Shown: in pieces, positions 48,421 through 59,060 of the stretch
How the letters are laid out: every line of letters begins with the position of its first letter
How positions within the stretch are numbered: position 1 is the first letter of the stretch
From: Tubiluchus corallicola
Lineage: Eukaryota > Priapulida > Priapulimorpha > Priapulimorphida > Tubiluchidae
Direction: 5' to 3'
NCBI GenBank assembly: GCA_030141605.1
Contig: JAQGDQ010000721.1
Coordinates: forward strand, 1-64,000
DNA: 64,000 nucleotides
Notes under the pieces: model-generated
The model's input: only the letters and a program-made list of their open reading frames with translations
The model's database searches: none
What the model was told of the DNA's origin: nothing
Program-made: the position numbers and the translations under genes

Positions 48421-51400
48421 TCAAATCTTATGTGTAGTTGTGTCCAAGCAATCAGTTTTAATTTGGTTAAACCTTTTCATAAACAGCTCTTTTGCAAAGT
48501 CATATAATTGAATATCAAGCTTGTTTTGTTGTTTGACTTGTTCTGTTTGCATGTTAGTCAGAGTTACGTTACCGGCAAATGTGGCGTTTGCTTCGACCTG
48601 ATGAAAAGCGTTTCTGAATCTTATATTAAATGTCTTTTCAAACAGACATTGTGACTTCAATTGTTCTTCTGCCAATCCAAAAAAAGCCAAGTTTTCAAGG
48701 TTTAATTTAGCACTCTGTAACATGATCATATCTCTGTCTTTTTTGGACATGGCAGATTTATTATAACATCCCACTAGAGTCAAATCACTGAGCATTCTCG
48801 TTTGTCGATTTCGGGCTAGATTTGATTCACAGTTTAGAAACTCATCTAAGGAGACTCCTTTCCAAGAAGACCCTTTCCAGCACACTGGAATCTCGTTGGG
48901 CGTGGGACGACGTCCATTACATTTATGAAGTGATCTTGGCCAGGTGGCACCACGTACTACGTTTGCATACTCGCTGAGAAACCGTTGAATTGGCTCCCGT
49001 AAAACAGTTATGTAGTAGTACCTTTAACAAGAATAAATTGAAGAAGTATTATTAATCATGGAATAATTTTTAAACAAAAATAAAAAGAAACTAATGGTAG
49101 AAACTGGACATGCTAGATTATTTATTGAGCTATAAGCTATAAGGGTAGATTAGTGAGCAATTAATGGCTGCCATAATTAATATTGTGTGTTTGAACTGGT
49201 GGTTGCAGTACTGGTACCTTGTAAGTCAAGGCGTTTGTCTCCACTTTTTCAAATTCCTTTCCTGCTCTAAATTTTGTTTTAAAAACTAATTAGCTATCTA
49301 ATTTTTTGTAATAATTTATCATACTTTTGATGATCATTGACAGTGCCCCACTTTTGTTCAAAAAAAGACGAATGACTTCATTGGAAGAAGAATGGGTGTT
49401 CAAGTGCCCAAGCATGAAAATTCGCGACCTTCAAAGTGTGTTTGCTAATTACACGAGGCACTTGTAGTTTTATGACTAAATCCTTCTAAAATTTTTCGCA
49501 AACATTGAAATAAGCCTAACTTCCTAGAAAGCTTGACCGTTTGCTTCAAGCACTGAACCACTTTTCATTGTATTTTAATCAGCACATTCTAATTATTTCT
49601 ACCCGCAGTGTTTCTACTGGAACACCCTGTACAAACAGAAAAACTGCCATGTCGAAGCGACCAGAAACAGCCGAATGGAGCCGTCTGTCTTCCAGCACTA
49701 TTTCATTCCGTCATAATCATTACATGGTCTGTTCAATAACATATAGACGTTTTTGTGGTGACGTTTTATATTAAAAGTAGTTTTTCTTGTAATACCTCTG
49801 AAATCCCACGGAATTATAAATCATTTTGGCGCCCTCCGAATTAAGGCCTGGATTTGCCCGGTTGTTCAACTTTGTATGTCCGCATTCTAAGAGTTTGTTT
49901 CTCTGTTTATAGCATCATTAAGATCTAGTCGCACACTGTCACGGACTGATTAGCCAATTTATGTCATCACTGTCACGAAGGGAGTACCTGTTTACAACTG
50001 TGGATTTCGATTTTAGTCGGTTGAACACTTTTCATTGCACCAGGGTTGTTGTGTTAGATAAATTAAATGAACTAGTACTGCATCAAAGCCTTAAAGGTGA
50101 AGAAAAGAGGCACCTGAAGTACGTTTCTGAAAAATCACATTAAAAATTGTGGAAACGATTTTTTGTTTGTTTTCATTTTAAATCTCCCTCAGTACTCTTC
50201 CGACAGCGCCATTACATGACGTCACCTACACAAATATATATCAGGCAATGCCAAATTATATTCCAAAAACTTTCCTTGCAAATCTATATTACTTAGCATT
50301 ACGCTTACCTGCTTTAAAGTCTTATGGAACAAGAAAAAAAATTAAAACGTTCGTGCGAATTGGTAATATGTTGCTGGGTTACCATACAGGGTGCGTCACT
50401 CACTAACCAAAAACATATTTTTAATCTTATTGACAAAATACAGTAATTTAAAATTTTACTATCTTACGAATGCTCTGATTATTTTTTCAAACTTTACACA
50501 TTGTTATCTAAACTTGTTTCAAACGACCTCCATTTAAACTAAAGGTCATTGCGGGAGTTTAAATTTAAAAGTTTTATACAGATTTACTGCTGGCGCAAAC
50601 ACTGCATGCAAAAGCAGTAAAAATGCGTAAGTAGTTTAAAATTCAAGACGAATTTTCTAAGCTTGGTGTAAGTGGAGGGTTTTCTTGTGCTTTAATATAG
50701 CTATAGGAAGTAGTGTTTTGTCGAAGTTGTTATTGTTTTCCAAAAGGTAACTTTAATTATGTTATTAATTATAAAATATTCCAATGAGTAGACGACTGTA
50801 CATTTCGTACTAAACATTTCGTACTTAGTAGTTTCTATCTCACGTGAAATGCGTCAGTCTTAAATATTCGAACAATAAAGTTTTTTAGCTGTCGATTTAT
50901 TACCAATATATCTAATATAATCCTGTAGTGAACTTTTCAGCTTGTGTAGGTATAGTCAATTCTTACTGTAAATGTTTTTGTTAATACTGAATATAATGTG
51001 TTGTGGTGAGAGTCCTAAATCATGTTTCTTAAACTGTCTGATCCAATCCTATAATATTCTGTTTAAACTAAAACTGCTTTAGAAATTGTAAAATTTGTTC
51101 TTACTTTCTCTTGCCAACAGATTTTCCCGTTTTTTTATTCAACACACGATCTACACATGGTAAAAGTTCTGTCCAGTCTGCATGAACACCACATGGCCAT
51201 CCGGTAGTAAACCGACTAAACAACCAGGTTCCTCTCTCAGAATTTGGACGATGACACTTACAGTACATAAGCCCTGTTCCTGTACTAATACTTTTACATC
51301 TGCATGGTTTGGGTATGTCAGTATTAACAACTAGATGGCGCCCAAAATTGCTACCTCCCGTTTTCTGGATGTGCAGAAACACAATCGTGTCGGAACCACT

Positions 51401-51610
51401 GAAATTAAAACTGAAGTTTGTCGCTGGCGGTCCCTGGTGGATATATGCAGGAAGATTCCCTGACAGCATTTGTAGGTTGGACTGTCGCTTTGATAATTCA
51501 TAATCATTGCTCACTTTTACCGTATCAGTGAAAATAGACAAAAAATACACGGTAAAACTTATAATGCCACAGATAATGCTGAAAAACACAAATCTGCAAA
51601 CTGTGTCCAT
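48421..51610 (-). CDS. Heparan sulfate 6-O-sulfotransferase (two exons)
   Basis: Golgi enzyme that adds sulfate from PAPS to O6 of glucosamine in heparan sulfate. Exon 1 is 51610-51105 and exon 2 is 49021-48421. The donor AGAAA|GTAAGA and acceptor TTGTTAAAG|GTACTAC agree in phase (phase 2), giving 368 residues from ATG 51610 to TGA 48423-48421; human HS6ST1 is about 410. Residues 6-27 form a signal anchor (FVFFSIICGIISFTVYFLSI). The 5'-phosphosulfate loop VFLHIQKTGGSNFGRHL is at about 77-93, the HADW block with the likely catalytic histidine at about 144-147, the 3'-phosphate motif VLREPIQRFLSEY at 175-187. C-terminal family blocks are NLARNRQTRMLSDLTLVGCY, LAFFGLAEEQ and LDIQLYDFAKELF. No disabling change was seen. 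Exon 2 has a damaged, inverted duplicate at 2932-3371. Confidence 0.93.
49022..51104 (-). other. Intron of HS6ST containing a repeat C copy
   Basis: A 2083-base GT-AG intron. From about 50160 to 50710 it holds an inverted copy of repeat C. No other coding signal is seen; short open frames at 49541 and 49961 have no motif. Confidence 0.75.
50160..50710 (-). repeat. Dispersed repeat C, inverted copy
   Basis: Reverse complement of 35330-36070. Matching landmarks are TTTAATCTTATTGACA, ATGCTCTGATTATTTTTTCA, TGTTATCTAAACTTGTTTCA and GAGGGTTTTCTTGTG. Lies within the HS6ST intron, so the insertion is removed by splicing. Confidence 0.65.
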
Positions 51611-52752
51611 ATTTAAAATAGATTTCCGCTTGCACTACTTTTGTAAGAAATGAATTGTAACAGACTGATAGAACATTTCCACTAAAATTACCGAGATGCG
51701 TTTTATTCAGTTGTATTTTTTAGCTTTGCTGTTGTCTACTGCCTCTGATAATCTGACAAATAAACAAAGCAATGCAAATAGTCGAGGTTAGTGACCTGCT
51801 GTACTGACACTCAAAAAATCCCGTAAGAAATTCCGGGTAAAAAAATACACTTTTACCTCTCATTTCTGTTGAACAGGAACATGCCACGCGTGGTGTGTAT
51901 CATTAATGAATGGCTAGTCAGTTCAACGATGGGTTCTTTGTACGCGGTACGAAAACGAGCCCCCCCCCCCCCCGCAAGCTCTAACACGGAAATGTTGTGA
52001 CGGTCAGTCTTCAGGGAAGTTGGGCATATTTCAGGGTTCACGAAAAATGCTAGAAAGATTCAGTATTAATACTGCAATCAGCGCCTCGTGTAGAAGAATC
52101 ACATTAAAGTTATGATCACTTCACACATGGTGCGCATCCATTTTGAACACCCCTTCTTCTTCCAATGACGTAATTCGTCCTGAAGAAAAGTAGTGCACTG
52201 TCAATTTGCATCAAAAAAAATTTACAAAAAAATTAGGTACTTTTGCGTCAACTTTAGGCAAGTTGCAGAAGTTTCAATTAGTTTAAGCAGCTCACCCTTA
52301 CGGAAAGCCACGACGCGCTAATGAAAAGTCACGAAATCATTTAATCATTTTCATACGAATGGCAGAAACTACCTGAAAATTTCTATTTAAATTTTTGCTT
52401 TTTAAGCAATTTTTTTGGCAAATTTGTTTTTTGTATTTTTCTAAGTTTTAATGATAATTGTAAAATAAACACAACATACTGAGTGACTTCTTCTTTCCTT
52501 TAAATTTAGTTGACAACAGCATTATGGCGACTGTACTACCGTCACAAATTTCGACAGAAAGTTTGTCAACTTTGCCGCGAATAAGCCGTGAAAATATAGA
52601 TGAAATTGTTAATAATCCTTCGTGGCGCTGCGGTTGCAAATGGCACCGGTTTATAAAATTCAAGATTATATTACCGAAAAATTTGTGTTATAACGTATGT
52701 CAAACCGTTTTTTTGTCTGTAATCATTGACCAAGTGACACAAATAGGCTATA
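51611..52752. other. 5' flank of HS6ST and flank of the LINE; poly-C tract
   Basis: Holds a run of about 15 C at 51960-51974, about 350 bases upstream of the HS6ST start. An open plus-strand frame (52524-52760) beginning MATVLPSQISTESLSTLP has no recognised domain and could be LINE 5' leader. No promoter motif could be fixed. Confidence 0.4.
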
Positions 52753-53622
52753 ATGCCTAAAGCAAAGAAGAAATCTAAGAAAATAACTTATGCCGAGAGC
52801 TTTCTAGTGGCTGCCACCACGCCCAAGTCTAAGTTGACGCCAACAAAGACACATGTGAGTTCTGATGATGACACAGATTCTGAACATGATGGCGATATCA
52901 GATCTTCCTTCCATGAAGATCAGGATAGTAACAACATAATGGATGAATTAGTGAAGCTGAGACGAGATTTTGCCAAACCATTTAAAACCATCTCGACTGA
53001 CCTGAGTTCCATTACGGAAAGTTAATATTTATTATCAAAGAAGTACGATGAGCTAAATGACAAATACGCAGATATTGTCTAACAGCTAAAAAAGACAAAT
53101 GTTGTTCTGAGAAAGGCTATAAATGACCTCGAGACAAAACTAGTGGAAAAAGAATCTGAAATTGATGCTCTAGAGCAGTATATGAGAAGAGATAATCTAC
53201 TCATAACTGGAATACCAGTCTTACCAGATGAAAACACGGCAGAGTTGGTTATCCAAGTTGCAGGAAAAATGAACATTAGTCTTGATGAAAGTGACATCAG
53301 CATTACACATAGGATCGTATCCCAAAAAGGAACTCCCCCTGTTATTGTCAAGTTCACGAGACGTATCACAAGAGACTTGGTGTACAAGAGGAGAATAAAT
53401 ACCCCAACATTAAAGGATCTAGAGTGCAATTTGAACGGTAAAGTTTATGTCAATGAATACTTAAAAAAGAACAGGAAAATATTATTCAACACATGCCAAG
53501 TAGCGAAACGAAATAATAATTTCTTAATGTTCTTAATGACAAACCAAGGACAAATTTACATAAGAAAAGCTGATAATTCTAAAGCTGTGAGAGTGAATTC
53601 TGAAAGGGATGTATTCAGATAA
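52753..53622 (+). pseudogene. LINE ORF1 (coiled coil plus RRM-like), two in-frame stops
   Basis: One continuous frame of 289 codons interrupted by TAA at 53023 and TAA at 53080. Basic N-terminus (MPKAKKKSKK), an acidic stretch, a heptad-like coiled coil (about 53030-53180, ending EIDALEQYMRRDNLLITG), then an RRM-like region (DISITHRI, PVIVKFTRR, VYVNEYLKK). This is the ORF1 nucleic-acid chaperone plan known in L1 and several CR1-group LINEs. Length and order look complete apart from the stops. Confidence 0.75.
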
Positions 53623-53778
53623 TTCTAAAGCTGTGTAATCACTGGTAAGCCAGCCAAGAAAATTTCTGTAATTTCATATAGGTACGTGTTCTTATAAACC
53701 TCTTGTATTTTTGTATTTTAGCTTTGACTAATATATTTTTTATTTACCTCCTTAATTACTTAACTGCATATCCAAATA

Positions 53779-53955
53779 TGAGTAATAATGATTGCACGTT
53801 TGCTTGTTCTGCCTGCACTAAACAATTTAAAGCAGACCAGTATTGTATACTGTGTACTTGTTGCAATCTTTGGTTACATTATAAGTGTTCGTGTTTGACT
53901 ATGGAACAATTTTTACAACTAGGTTCTAGCAATGACCCCTATTACTGTATTTGAT
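53779..53955 (+). pseudogene. LINE-encoded PHD-like zinc finger segment
   Basis: Starts MSNNDCTFACSACTKQF and carries the C-x2-C, C-x2-C, H-x2-C spacing of a PHD finger (CSAC, CILC, HYKC), ending at a TGA after YYC. PHD-like fingers occur in ORFs of CR1-group LINEs. Out of frame or stop-separated from the endonuclease remnants downstream. Confidence 0.6.
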
Positions 53956-56582
53956 GTATAAAGTCTATTTTTTCTTTTCAGAGCTGTGAAGATGACGAAA
54001 TTGATTATTTGTTTTCTGTGATTTCTCCTTTAACTAACTCTCTGTCACTGTCTTGTCTGTCTAAGTGCTCTTCACTATCAACTAACAGGTGGGATCCAAA
54101 TGACGCAGATAATTATGGGAACAATACTCTTAAATGAACTTCTAATTATAACAAAAATAATTCTGATTTACTAATAGTTCACTTTAATGTAAGCACCTTG
54201 CAAATTTTGGTAACATGACTGACGTCCTCAGTACTTTTCCTCAACCGCCTGAAATCATCGCCGTCTCCCAGACAAGGTTGAAAGATAATTCATCATTTAT
54301 GTGTAACTTGAACAACTACGTTTTTCTGAGTATTAATTCTAAATCCAATGCTGGTGGCAATGGTGTCTATATTAGAGATAATTTAAACTACTATATAAAT
54401 AATTCATATAAAATAGTGACTGAAACAAATAACCAAAGTAAACACGCAGGGTAAAGTATTAACTAAAATCTCAAAAATTAGTTTAGAAGATCTCTGAATC
54501 CGCGTATCAACATTAAACAATTCAAAGAGTATACTATTTGGCCTTATATATAGACATCCAAATACACCTGTTACACATTTTATAGAGGAAATGGACCGTG
54601 TGTTAACTGCTGTTCAACAATCTGGTACTATAGCTTGCATACGTGGTGACATTAATTTAAATTTATTACAGTTCGAGAGTATTTCAAATTACTTAAATGT
54701 ATTATTTTCTACTCAATTTGTTCCTCTAATTACAAGACCAACAAGATTATCAAAAACTCTAGTACCCTAATAGACCATATCTATACTAATGGTCTGATTA
54801 ACTCTAATGTATCGGGCATTATAACTTACAAAGTGGCGGACCACTTGCCTATTTTTGAAATTGTCAAAAATGCAAATCTGACTAAACAGAAAACTAAAAT
54901 TACAATTAGAGTTAAAACTAACTTTAATTCCTCTTCGTTTTTAAATGCCTTTTAGATTAATACTATTGATTATTATCTACTAATGAGGCCTTTGATCAGT
55001 TTTTTCAAACATTCAATCTAGTTCTCAATACTCATGTGCCTCTAAAAACTCTATCAAGACGTGAAGTGGTAACTTTTCACAAGCCATGGATAACACCAGG
55101 CATACTGAAATCTATTAAAACTAGAAGCCAACTGTTTAATACATTTAAAAACTCTAACAATGTTTATAATAGAAATAAATACAAAGTTTATTCGAACAAA
55201 CTCAACCATATAAAATATTTAGCAAAAAAAAGGTACTATCAAGAAACCTTGCAAAATAACAAAAATAACACAAAGAAACTTTGGTCAACCATAAATAGTT
55301 TAATGAATGTTAAATTGCAACAACGCATAACACCTAAAAAGGTATACAAAGATGGCATTCTCTCAAGTGATATAACTCATATCTGTTAAGTCATGAGCAC
55401 TTTTTTTGCTTCCATTGTCCTTGTATGGCATCTAAAATACAGCCAACGCAACTGTCATTTCAGTCTTTTCTAGGACGTCCTTTGCCAAACTGGTTTTTCT
55501 TAACACCCATTATTTAAGCTGAAGTAAATACAGCAATAAATAATTTGAATCAGAATAAAGCCTCCGGTCATGAAAACATTCATATACCTTTTTACAAATC
55601 AGCTGGTCTCTGTATTTCCCCTGTTTTAACTAAACTACGCTGGTCGTAACTAAATTGTTTAACAAGACTATTACTGAAGGTACATTCCCAAACTGTTTAA
55701 AGATAGCTAAAATATTTGAAAAATGATAAACGACAACAAAATTCTCTCTAGATTTCAGTTTGGGTTTTGCAAAAGATACTGCGCATCCTTAGCTATTGCT
55801 GAACTTACAGACAATCTGTTATTAAATATGGATAAAAAAAATACACCTGTGCCATATTTTTAGATTTATCAAAGGCCTGTGATACTGTACAAAATGATAT
55901 TTTATTAGCCAAACTTGAAAACTATGGTATTAGAGGCCTGCCTCTTGAATTGCTGCAGTCATATTTACATGGTAGAAAACAATATACATCTATCGTGAAT
56001 AAAAACTCAGATCTGGTAAATGTACAGTGTGGTGTTACGCAAGGCTCAACTCTTGGTCCCCTTTTTTTCTTACTCTACATAAGTGATCTCCCTTTAAATA
56101 CTCAATTACATAGTAGACTTTTTGCTGATGATACTAACTTTTTCAGTTCTGATCCTAACATAAATCTTCTAGAAGAATTTCTAAATGTTGAATTAGCTAA
56201 AGTAGATCTATGGACGAGAGCCAACAAGCTTTCTATAAACTATTCCAAAACTAAATATATGGTGTTTGGTAATCCCAGAAAAGTAAAAAATTTAACATTA
56301 AATTTGACAATGGGAAATGCCAGGATACAATCTGTACATCAATTGAAATATCCAGGAGTATTAATAGATCACAATCTTTCATGCAAAGCACTTATACAAT
56401 ATATTGTTAATAGAACCAGTAAAATTATAGGTATTTTTACAAAAATTAGGCATTTCCTGAGTTATGATTTGAAAAAACTTTTACATTCTTCCCTATTTTC
56501 ACCGTATTTAGAATACAGCATACTAACCTATGGCTCCGTTAGTAAAACTCTAATTAAGTCACTTAATTTACCAGTCAGTTGA

Positions 56583-56739
56583 TTACTCAAACACTTATTC
56601 ATTACTACTGCATATTAAACTGTGAATTAGCATTTAATTTTCTTTGTTTTATTTTTTAGCTATTTTGTTTTAAATGTAGTGATGTTGTGTTTTGTAAAAT
56701 AAACTGTGGCTTGCATTAAAATAAACGCACAATATCAAA
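56583..56739. other. Truncated LINE 3' region
   Basis: A/T-rich, with scraps of ORF2 reading and AATAAA-like signals; no separate feature. Confidence 0.4.
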
Positions 56740-57250
56740 TCATTGTTCGTTGGCATCCTTCTGTCTCAGAAGACAATGGAGTGCACGCCAAGAGAATCAG
56801 TTATTGATCAATTGAAGGAGCTGCAGCGTCGACTGTGGCTGAACAGTGCGATCTTTTGAACGTCTCCAGGGCGCACGCCTGGGCAAGGTGCATGGAGATC
56901 CTGAGTTGCCCAGACAACAGGAACCCCCTCTCTTCCTCCCTGGTGTAGTCCAAAGAAAAGCGGAGCGATACGTTTGGCACCAGGTTCGCTGCAGGAGCTG
57001 CCAGAGTCAGTGAGCATGCTGCACTGGTCCGCCTTCGGGGCTCCACTCCACTGATTCAGAAGGTTTACTCCTCTACACATGGCCGTTGGGTCACTTGACC
57101 TCCTCTGCCCTCTAGCCATTGGCTGCTTGTGCAGCTCCTCCGCCTAGTGTCGAGATACAGTGTGGGCATCCCGCAGCCTACAGCACCTGGTATTCCTAGG
57201 CGTTTACCCATCCAAGTACTAACCAGGCTCAAAGCAGATATACTGTGTAG
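56740..57250 (-). repeat. GC-rich repeat headed by a 5S rRNA 3' half (SINE-like)
   Basis: Markedly more GC-rich than its A/T-rich surroundings. On the minus strand, 57231-57172 reads GAGCCTGGTTAGTACTTGGA then TGGGTAAACGCCTAGGAATA then CCAGGTGCTGTAGGCT, the 3' half of 5S rRNA with a few substitutions (box C region and terminal stem). The 5' half of 5S is missing. The ~430-base body downstream contains two overlapping open minus-strand frames (57119-56808 and 57046-56801) with no domain I recognise. The arrangement suggests a 5S-derived SINE or a retroelement inserted in or derived from a 5S locus. Confidence 0.5.
57172..57232 (-). rRNA. 5S rRNA pseudogene fragment (3' half)
   Basis: About 60 bases matching the last half of metazoan 5S rRNA on the minus strand, including the TTAGTACTTGGATGGG block and the GGTGCTGTAGGCT terminus. 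Lacks the 5' half, so it cannot be a working 5S gene. It may be the head of the repeat described at 56740-57250. Confidence 0.7.
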
Positions 57251-57499
57251 CCACTATGAAAGGAAAAAATCGGACTTAAAACCGTTTATTGTGTACTTGA
57301 TAAAATAAAAATGTCTAATTCTGTTTCAAACAAAATGTACAAAATAGTAGTAAAGCATTTTTTCGTTTTAAATTTTATACTGTACAAAATCAGTGTTTTA
57401 ATTTCTTAATTTCACTCACATTTTAGGTGCTTCAAGCAGAGTTTTAATTGCCTAGCTTCGAAACTAAGACAGCGCATCATTGTACTCGATAGAGAATGT
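57251..57499. other. No gene recognised
   Basis: A/T-rich spacer; nothing supported. Confidence 0.4.
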
Positions 57500-57830
57500 A
57501 CAATAGGCAGGCAATAAGTGTCAATATCTTGTCAATAAGATTAAAAATTTGTGAAAGTGACTAGTGCCATTTTACCAATTGGCACAATCATTTTTAAATT
57601 ATTAGTCTAGCTAGTAAAGTCTTTCCAGCAGGTAAGTGAAATGCTACATAAAATAGATAGTTTACATGCACGTCACATAATGGTGCTGTCTGAACAGTAT
57701 TTCGGTAGATTTAAAATAAAAAGAAACGAAAATTCCTTTCAACACGAATACGATATGCGCATAAAATTGCTGTAAAGTTGTATAACATTTAAGGCGATAT
57801 ATTAAACCTACTTCAGGTTCCCTTTTTCTT
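57500..57830 (+). repeat. Dispersed repeat C, diverged direct copy
   Basis: Shares CTTGTCAATAAGATTAAA, CATTTTACCAATTGG, TCCTTTCAACACGAATAC, GCGCATAAAATTGC and TACTTCAGG with 35330-36070, with many substitutions and a shortened middle. Confidence 0.6.
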
Positions 57831-58124
57831 GACATATAAAATACGATTGCACTGCTTCTGACATGTGGGTAAACCTATCTATGATTGCAGTGCTTCTGAC
57901 ATGTGTGTAATATTACTGGTGGCATATTTTGTAAAGCCTTAAATTGCGGATCCACTTCAGGGCCTCCATGCACAGCTTAATGGATTTGTAAAGTATTTGA
58001 GGTGAGATGCAGTTCACACCCAGCGCACAAAGAAAGATGTAATCTTGAGCAATTTCGTCTGGAAATTAATAATGATCGAAAATAATTATCCCCGCTTTTG
58101 AAATTTATAATCTCTACGGCAAAT
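57831..58124. other. No gene recognised
   Basis: Includes a short duplication around CACTGCTTCTGACATGTG (about 57850 and 57890). Nothing else supported. Confidence 0.4.
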
Positions 58125-58668
58125 TCCTCAAAAAGCCCCAAATTTCAGACAAATAGAGAAACGCTCCCTGCACTCAAAAGAGAAGATTAATTATAAATCT
58201 TTTGAAATGTTTACCAGAGCGGTAGGTTACACCCGCTGACAAAGTAACATTTTAATCCCTAAATTTCAGACAACTTGAGACGTGCTCTCTGCACACAAAA
58301 GAGAAGATTAATTATAAATCTTTTGAAATGTTTACCAGAGCGGCAGGCTACACCCTGCTGACAAAGGAACATTTTAATCCCTAAATTGCAGACAACTTGA
58401 GACGTGCTCTCTGCACACAAAAGAGAAGATTAATTATAAATCTTTTGAAATGTTTACCAGAGCGGCAGGCTACACCCTGCTGACAAAGGAACATTTTAAT
58501 CCCTAAATTGCAGACAACTTGAGACGTGCTCTCTACACACAAAAGAGAAGATTAATTATAAATCTTTTGAAATGTTTACCAGAGCGGCAGGTTACACCCT
58601 GCCTGCAAAGGAACATTTTAATCCCTAAATTGCAGACAACTTAAGACGTGCTCTCTGCACACAAAAGG
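58125..58668. repeat. 122-bp tandem repeat
   Basis: About 4.5 units of 121-122 bases, marked by GAGAAGATTAATTATAAATC, TTTACCAGAGCGG and TGAGACGTGCTCTCTGCACA. The later units are nearly identical to each other, and the first is more diverged. Confidence 0.92.
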
Positions 58669-58671
58669 AGA

Positions 58672-59060
58672 AGTTTATATTCTGTAGACATTCTTGTCTG
58701 CATTTACTTTTCATCTCTTCTTGCATTCACTGGGGTTCCCAAGGTTAGCTAAACAAAAGCTTCTGCATTTTATTGACATACCTGTCTCTCTACTTGCTAA
58801 GCGTCTCTTCTTAACTCTTTCCCTGTGAGTTCCAGGGAGGCGGTTTAACTGAACAAAAAGCTTCTGCAGACTATTGACATTCCTGTCTATATTTGCTAAA
58901 CGTCTCTTCTTAACTCTTTACCTGTGAGTTCCAGGGAGGCGGTTTAACTGAACAAAAAGCTTCTGCAGACTATTGACATTCCTGTCTATATTTGCTTAGC
59001 ATCTTTTCTTAACTCTTTCACGAGGAGTTCCAGGGTGGCAGCTTAACCAAACAAAATCTT
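58672..59060. repeat. 98-bp tandem repeat within repeat E
   Basis: Four diverged units of about 98 bases, each containing an ATTCCTGTCTATATTTGCT-like start, CTCTTCTTAACTCTTT, GAGTTCCAGGGAGGCGG and a GCTTCTGCAGACTATTGACA-like end. The corresponding place in repeat E copy 1 (41885-42000) has only one unit. Confidence 0.88.

Larger units (their letters stand above)
52753..56582 (+). mobile_element. Decayed CR1-like LINE retrotransposon
   Basis: A non-LTR retrotransposon in sense orientation with the order ORF1, PHD-like finger, apurinic endonuclease, linker, reverse transcriptase. Endonuclease remnants include PEIIAVSQTRLKDNSS (54215-54454), and beyond it FGLIYRHPNTPVTHF and IACIRGDINLNLL. The linker is at 55036-55389. 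RT remnants include FLDLSKACDTVQNDILLAKL (near 55860), VTQGSTLGPLFFLLYISDL and the catalytic FADDTNFF (near 56120). At least six frameshifts or stops break ORF2, and the sequence after ILTYGSVSKTLIKSL is truncated. A polyadenylation-like AATAAACTG lies near 56697. Element ends and target-site duplications were not identified. Confidence 0.88.
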
